Below, piece by piece: positions 44,504 to 50,659 of a stretch of 50,659 nucleotides of DNA (the stretch's first letter is position 1; every line of letters starts with the position of its first letter). Both the position numbers and the translations under genes were made by a program. The notes beneath the pieces were generated by a model. That model was not told the origin of the DNA. It saw only the letters and a program-made list of their open reading frames with translations, and made no database searches. The stretch is from NCBI GenBank assembly GCA_000708835.1, contig DF237024.1:186608-237266 (forward strand), given 5' to 3'. Source of the DNA: Klebsormidium nitens (Eukaryota; Streptophyta; Klebsormidiophyceae; Klebsormidiales; Klebsormidiaceae).

Positions 44504-45289
44504 TAGGCTGCCGGCGCTCCGTCCGTATGACACGTGGCTGCCCGCTGTCGGAGCGGGCCGCCTGTTGCCACGTCCACTGAAAGAATGTTATAAGCAATCA
44601 GACGAGCAGAGCTTGTACCGCGCCATATTGTACTTAAAGACTTTCCATGTGAGTTCGTTAGCGTGGGGTTGTGTTTCCATATTCATCGACGCGTTTACAG
44701 TACGGAGTGGCTACTAAATGTCAAAGTCGGAGCCACCAGCCGGAAAGCATTCAAATTCGGAAAAGGAAGCGTAAGAGGTACAATAACAACCCGACGAGAC
44801 GCCCGGTTTTACACAGAAACCGCCGCGCTGCTCGTTCCGGCACCTCTGAGCTGCACCTTTTGGAAGCTTTGCTCTTAAGTTATCGACAAATCTTGACGGA
44901 GAGAGCTTTGTACCTCGAAACAAGAATTTCGCTGGCATTTGTAAGCCCAGGCGGATTGCACGTTTTAGCGGGCAGAAAACGTCAGAGGCTCAGCTCGGAA
45001 CAGTGTGATTGATGTTGCAAGTACTGACGTTGCTGGCTTCAAGTTGTATACAGCCAGCATGCGGCGACCACTTCCAGCGAGACCCGAAGTGCCGAACCTA
45101 GCTATTTGCAGATGCGCACAGTTATCAAAAAATAAAGCCAGAGCCAGAGAGAAAATCAGTTCTTTAATCCGAATCGACGGTGATCGGCTTGACATCGATC
45201 GCTCTCACAAATCAGTGGTCAAGTCCTTTCGGTCGGTCTTCCGCTTCATTTCCATCTCAAATTATGTCAATCAGAGAACCTAACCATGA

Positions 45290-45470
45290 AACGTGAATGC
45301 TCACCACTGAGTCGGCTCACAGTGTGAGTCTCCGTCAACGATGCAGTCCGTGCTTCCAAGTGCAGCTTCCGGCGACCCCTTCTCCGGGCGTGCCAGTTCG
45401 TGGTCGCCGGACTTGTGGAGGGACGCTGCAAAAGGAAGTTCCCTCTCGGCGGCTCTGCACACCCTGCACA
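45290..45470 (-). other. tract conserved between the two duplicated blocks
   Basis: Counterpart of 28230-28430. The minus-strand frame reads RPRTGTPGEGVAGSCTWK; THTVSRLSGEHS follows in another frame, so a frameshift separates the parts. On the plus strand a 75-codon frame (45341-45568) also overlaps. No family recognised. Confidence 0.35.
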
Positions 45471-47008
45471 CCCTGGCCTCTGAACGAGAAAGAGCAGGGA
45501 AGGCACTGCAAAGCGCAAAGAAGGGGTCGTACTATTTTGGTGAAATGACGTCTTTCTCGGGTGATTGATCAAGGCTGAGCATCCCTAGCGACTTCTCATG
45601 GCTTCGCTACGAGCAGCGCTTTCTTTACAAGCAGACGGTTAAATCAGCTACAGAGTTCAATATCCCTCAACCGACTTTCGAACCCGGACCAGTCATTTCG
45701 ATGGCCAGACACAAAATGCCCAGGGTTCGAGGACTGCCGCTTTGGTCGCGGAAAGTTCGAGGAGAGACACTCTGGACTCGGTTCTCATTTGGACGAATCT
45801 TGGGCCGACTCAGCCACAAACGGACCCCGAACGGACAAAGCCACAACAGCAGTTTGTATCTTGTCGCATTTTGCCAAAGCCCTTCCTTTTCATCTTAGTA
45901 CGGAAGAAATAACATGACCACCTAAACAAACAGCTTGTAGACCTACCGGTTCAGCGGCTTCCCTTGTGACCCAAACTTTGTTGGCCCTGATCTGCCACCA
46001 TGTCTGCTCCCAGATTGTCCTTCTGACCTGGCCCCTCCGAAGCCGACGTCGTACAGCTACGTCAGCCCCGCAGCTGCACCATCCCCTCCGGTGTGTCTGC
46101 TGCGGGTCCCTTTCACTTCCTGGTAGGAGAAGGACCACAATCGTATCCGACTAGAAAAATCAAGGGAGTCGACGCAAGGTGCCCCCGATTCGGTGTGCTC
46201 TGTTCGATACCCTTTGCTAAATCGAAACGAACTTGGGCAGGTTCTCCCTCAAAAGATAAAAGTCAGGGTTGGTTCGACAACACAAGCGGGAGAGGAGATG
46301 CTCGCCCAAAGGAGGGACGTCAACGAGGATGGACGAAGCAACACAGAGAAGCACCCTGTTTCTACGTATTATGCTGACCGTCAACTCGTCAGTGCACGCC
46401 CGCTGACAATGAGGCAATGAACGGCCTTCTCATGGATTGATTGAGTCAAGAAGCAAATTCCGTATCGATTTAGGTAGCGTCAATCATATCAGAGCGTGCC
46501 AGATTTAGCAGCGATAAACGCTGAAGGAGGCAGAAGCGATAACCACTGGAGGAGGCAGCCCTGCACGAATCCTTTCCTTATCACATGGCGATCGTAGCCC
46601 GAGGCACGGCATCGATGCACTATCTTAGAAGAGCAACAGGCGGCAAAGACGGACTTTCAGGATAGGGTGCAGATCGAAGGCCGCGAAAATGATAGATCGA
46701 CAAAACGGCAGGCACGACTATTCCACTCGAGGCTAGGAAGACAGGTAACTGAAAAATTGTCAGAAACACCCTTAGACCAAAGGGCAAAGATGCCGCAAGC
46801 TCAATATAGACACGCACCTGAGCCTATATGCCCCTCTGGCGTACCCAGCTTTCGGTTGGCCGTTCGCTCTCACTTTCGTCTGCTGTGTGAGGGGTCACCT
46901 TTCCAGCCGCAGTGCTCCAAAACTCGTTCCGTTGCTTCCACCCCCAGCCCGCCCCCCGACCCCGGCCCCCGCCCCTCCGCTTTTCCTTCGAGTCTTCAGA
47001 CCTTCCGC

Positions 47009-49328
47009 TCAAGGATTGCGGATGTCCAACGAGCTGCCGTCAAACTTCACCCCACTCGCTATGATCTCATCCATGACTTTGGACACCCGGCCGCGAAAAC
47101 CGGGAACCCGTCCAACTCTCCATGCCACCTCCGAATCTGCCATCAAACGGGACAACAGGAACGTGCCCATGCGCTGCATCTGGGGCGTCCCTTCAAAGAG
47201 ACCCACCGCTTGGTCCAGGCAGCCAGGCACAGCCGCTATCAGTTTTCTATTCTTGGGCTCCTCAGCCAGGCAGATCAGCGCACACACCAAGCATTGATCT
47301 ACCAACCCTTCGTTGACAGCCACCGTGGAGAGATCTTCTTCGAGAGGCCCGACTCCGCCCAACGCGTCGACCAGCCGCCATAAGAGGGCCCGCTCCCGCG
47401 CCATCGCCTTCCGGACCGAGGACACCGCCGCTTCGTCTGCAGGAGAAACACAGGAGCGTCTCGGCGGCCGCGACCGCCGCGCCCCCGTCGCGAGAGTAGG
47501 CAGGGATGTCCAACAGCCCTACGAGCGCGGGGATGCACCCGGGCAGGCGAGCGATCGCCTCCGCTTCGCCGCACGACTTGACCAACTGAAGCAGAACCGC
47601 TGCCGCCAGGTTGTGCTCCCAGGTCCCAAGGGTTCTCAGGACCTCGACAAGCGCCGGAAAGATCCCGTCCACTTTGCACACCGCCCTGCAGGCCTCAGCA
47701 TCAGCAACCAGTCCCTCCAACACGCCCAGAGCATCCCCCGCCCATGGCCCCATGCCTTTTCCCAAGTTAGTACCTTCTATCAATGTCCCTACCAGTCCCT
47801 CCAAGAGCCCCGGCACAGCAAGCACTGCCTGAGGCTCCGTTTTTGCAAGTGCTTGGAACAGCTTCAGAGCTGCCCTGCGCGGTAAAAATGCCGTCCCACT
47901 TCCCGTTCCAATCATCACCGCCACCTGTGCTCCTAAGAATCGCTCAACGGCCTTTATAGCCGCCCCCCTCTCTCCATCCCGCCGGAGCCGTAGCAACACC
48001 CTTACGGCCATTGTCTGCTGTTCGACGCAGACAAAGCGGGCTTCAAGAATACCTGCCAACCTTTTAAGATTCACCCGCGATCTGGCTAGGGCTTGTCTAA
48101 CTTGCGCCACTTCAGAGAGATGCAGCAGGGTGTGCCCCGCACAATCGAGGCTGTCGATTGGATCAAGGGAAGACAACAGGTGCCCTAGCATTCCCGGCAT
48201 TCTGCCAACGATCTGTGCAACTCCTACATCCAACGTTAGCCTCGCAAGCACCGCCAGGGCAATTGGGCCTTCCCCCCAGTGTTCCGAACACACCTTGAGT
48301 CGCGCTAGGCACCCCGGCACGTCTCCGATAGCCCTCCGAGCCTCCGGCAACGCAGCCAAATTGCGCAACAATCTTAAGGCAGTAATGCGTCTCCCGATTA
48401 CCTCTATGCTGCTACCTGTACATGTGATAAAGTCTACCACCGTCTGCAAACCGTGTGGCAGCTGCGCGATCGCTTTTTGAACCGCGGCGTCCCACTGAGT
48501 CATCCTCTCGAGAGTGCCTAGGATCCAGCTTTTAACGGGGCTGGACGTTGCGATGTCCCCGCTGCGCAGATGGCCCGTTAGCATGGCCAAGCTCCTTGGG
48601 ACAGTGACGAGCTCGGGAGACAGAATGTCCAGCCCCTCCCGCATAGTCCCCCACCAGTAGGCCTTCGTCAGGGAGCTAAACTCGAGATCGTATGGGGTTG
48701 GGCCGTCAGGGTGTTGGAGCTCCAGGCTTTGGAGAGCCGGGAAAGACTCAAGAAAGCTATTGAGTTCCCTTGGGGGAACTGCAAACCCAAACATGGACAA
48801 GGATTGGAGCACAGGAAAAGACCCCGGACATCTGGAAAAGTCCAGGGCAAAAGGTGGGTCTTTCCATTGGGCAGCAGCCCACAGCGTAATGTGTAAGACT
48901 GTCAGCTTTTTGCATTGCTGGAGGGTTGAGATAACGCCGTGCCAATCTACTAGCTCTTCCGGGTCTGTATCTTCCAGATACAGGTAGACCTCCTCTAGCC
49001 TGTTCTCAGTAGCAGAAAAGACCGCTTTAAAGATGGCCCCTAGACTAGAAGGAGATTGTATGTGAAGAGCCAACTTTCGTAAAGAGGAAGCAACTTCCCT
49101 TGTGGCTACGTACTCTTCAAACCTCTGCTCATCTTCAGCATTGTCGATCTGAAAGTCTGCGCACTCAACAGAAGGTATATTGCACCTGAACCTCTTGCAC
49201 ACCACTCCCAAGAGGCGCTTCTTCCGCAGCGAGTCACAGTCGAGAGGGGTCCACAGAACTCTGTCCAGGACGTTCCTGACCAGCTCGTCAGGCAGCCTCT
49301 CAAATAGATCTACGCCTGCAGGCTCCAT
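47009..49328 (-). pseudogene. F-box / LRR-like / ARM-repeat protein with a frameshift (copy A2)
   Basis: Closest relative of A1. It starts MEPAGVDLFERLPDELVRNV at 49328; an earlier in-frame ATG at 49391 would add 21 residues not matched in A1. The F-box, LRR-like strands (FPVLQSLSMFGF, FPALQSLELQH) and ARM units (ALRLLRNLAALPEARRAIGD, VLLQLVKSCGEAEAIARLPG) are intact. Where A1 reads ILLYFAEKITDAAALSS, A2 lacks about eight bases (near 47436-47455); the frame shifts and ends at 47262. The original frame resumes as SSVRKAMARERALLWRL and runs to 47009. The junction happens to look like an acceptor (TTTCTCCTGCAG), so a small intron cannot be fully excluded, though no donor is evident. The shifted product (~690 residues) would lose the last ARM repeats. 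Confidence 0.83.
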
Positions 49329-50195
49329 TCTGCAAGCCAGAAGCCTAAGGGGTATGCAGGCTGCAGCGCCTTGCTTTGCACAATTTGACATCAGACAATG
49401 GGAGCATACCCGGTAGTACTAGTAGAGTAGCGGCGCCGGTACCGCAGTTGCCCTGCAGTTGTTCTCAAAGGGGGCGTCCGATTTCAAAGCTCCGGAATTG
49501 CACACTCCGTGCATCTGAGTCTTTTTTCAACGGACCAGATTGCAACTTGGGCCAATCTGGGCCCCCATCACCGTAGATGTCCTTGGGGTGTCCATGCATG
49601 GCCTACCTAGAAACTTTACTGCAATGCAAAAACTTCTGCCACTGGCGCCGCACTGGTGCTAGTGCCTACAAACTTCTGCAGGATGATTGTAGAGAAGGGT
49701 GGCTTTGGGGAGGAGAGAGACGGTAGAAGCAGGTAAGTGTGGGGCTGCTGAAGCCGAGGCGCCCCTAATTTTCCTCCTGATTTGAACCGGTGTACCGTTT
49801 CTAAGCAAGATTACTACATGCTGTGCACAGTTCTTCAAGCTCGTCAAGTTGATGATGGCGAAAATTAAAACGGGTTTTCCTGAAACCCTCCGTCGCAAAG
49901 GGGTCGGGGAATCAGCAAAAACGTACGGGGGTTTTCAGTAGCCAACTGCTCGGAATGACCTAGTAACCAGGATCGATAAATCTGGTCAGGCTTTAGCAAA
50001 CCATGTCGGTCCTTCAATCGACGTACGAGAACTGTCGAGTCGATGATGGCTTGACAAGCACTGCTTCAAGTGCTTGGCAGCAGTCCGAGCAGAGTCATTG
50101 TCACAGCTGTCAGTCAATGACAAGGAAGAGGGGAAGTTCATTCGGAGCTAGAGTCGACAGCCGCACAAAAGTGTCACTGTATAGCTGAGGACAGC
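49329..50195. promoter_or_regulatory. head-to-head promoter region of F-box/ARM pair 2
   Basis: 867 bp between the divergent starts of A2 and B2, about double the 422 bp of pair 1. No named motif is clear. Confidence 0.45.
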
Positions 50196-50659
50196 ATGGC
50201 ACCCGGGACCATCAACCTGTTTGAGCGACTGCCCGAAGACCTGGTCAGAAACATCCTGGAGCGCGTCCTGTGGCGCCCCTTTGAGTTTGGCATTACAAAG
50301 TCAAGGAGGAAGGTTTATCTGGGGTTGCTCTGCAAGCAGTTTCGGGCAGCAATTGCTGCTCTGGAAAGCCTTGAGTGGGAAATTCATAATGCAGAGGACG
50401 AGCAAAAATTCCTGCACTTTTTGCGCGGAAGGGAAGAGGGGCTCTCGCTGAAGCGGCTATCTATCAATGTGGCGCACGTGTGCAGAGTGCGGCAAGGGAT
50501 TCTGGAGGCCGTTACTCTTGTCGCCCGAGAAACGCTAGAAGAGGTTTGCCTATTCCTAGGTGACAAAGATGAGGCAGTGTGGGAGGACTGGCCTAGCACT
50601 CTGTCCCTTCTTCAGGAGTGCAAGAACCTGAAAGTCCTTCATGTTGCCTTATGGGCTGC
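50196..50659 (+). CDS. F-box / LRR-like / ARM-repeat protein, 5' part (copy B2)
   Basis: ATG at 50196, open without a stop to the window end (154 codons). It begins MAPGTINLFERLPEDLVRNI and reads through the place where B1 lost ten bases (ERVLWRPFEFG), then YLGLLCKQFRAAIAALES, LSLKRLSINVAHV, TLEEVCLFLGDKDE and NLKVLHVALWA. It therefore shows the ancestral F-box of the B type. Like its relatives it is probably an SCF substrate receptor; targets are unknown. The ARM part lies outside the window, so integrity of the rest cannot be judged. Confidence 0.88.
   Translation, partial: MAPGTINLFERLPEDLVRNILERVLWRPFEFGITKSRRKVYLGLLCKQFRAAIAALESLEWEIHNAEDEQKFLHFLRGREEGLSLKRLSINVAHVCRVRQGILEAVTLVARETLEEVCLFLGDKDEAVWEDWPSTLSLLQECKNLKVLHVALWA

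Larger units (their letters stand above)
44435..50659. repeat. segmental duplication, block 2 (runs off the window)
   Basis: Direct repeat of 27435-34471 with the same order: bZIP palindrome, conserved tract, minus-strand F-box/ARM gene, divergent plus-strand F-box/ARM gene. The intergenic part between the pair is about twice as long as in block 1. The right edge is outside the window. Confidence 0.8.

Overview
This window is eukaryotic nuclear DNA: genes are split by many GT-AG introns of mixed phase, intergenic DNA is abundant, and there is one run of N (10650-10783). The gene set points to the green plant lineage: a CASP-like membrane protein, a plant-type TMEM135/Tim17-like protein, a plant-style PCNA and a DDB2 with a short Lys-rich tail. 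The gene density, GC content and an F-box/ARM family suggest a streptophyte alga (something like Klebsormidium). That placement is inference, not something read directly.

Left half (1-25.4 kb), conserved housekeeping genes. DDB2 (+, 5' end outside the window) converges on a nine-exon TMEM135-like gene (-, 3438-9988). A 1 kb divergent region with a small PIF/Harbinger-like element (it contains the N gap) separates that gene from a ten-exon prolyl iminopeptidase (+, 10976-18660). The peptidase converges on a five-exon PCNA gene (-, 19494-22656). PCNA shares a divergent promoter region with a two-exon CASP-like gene (+, 23614-25389). I rebuilt exon borders by hand from splice signals, codon phase and family similarity; every junction keeps phase.

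The most unusual signal is in these introns. Six exons in three unrelated genes have one to three decayed copies of their own edge in the adjacent intron, usually together with the splice signal. Two are in DDB2, two in the TMEM135-like gene and two in the peptidase. I call them exon-edge echoes. They look like tandem duplications across exon/intron borders. They leave decoy splice sites, and in the peptidase dead copies of the nucleophile exon. PCNA and the CASP-like gene show none that I could see.

Right half (25.4-50.7 kb), accessory. A direct segmental duplication is present as a block at about 27.4-34.5 kb and another from about 44.4 kb to the window end. Each carries a head-to-head pair of intronless F-box + LRR-like + ARM-repeat genes (an ARABIDILLO-like layout). 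The three members seen over their full length are each broken by a different lesion: an in-frame TAG, a frameshifting gap of about 8 nt, and a 10-nt deletion plus a 1-nt insertion. The fourth is open to the window edge. The 10 kb spacer holds a tentative three-exon gene, a LINE 3' end, a TIR element packed with TACGG/CCGTA motifs, and short tandem repeats. Otherwise it has no recognisable genes.
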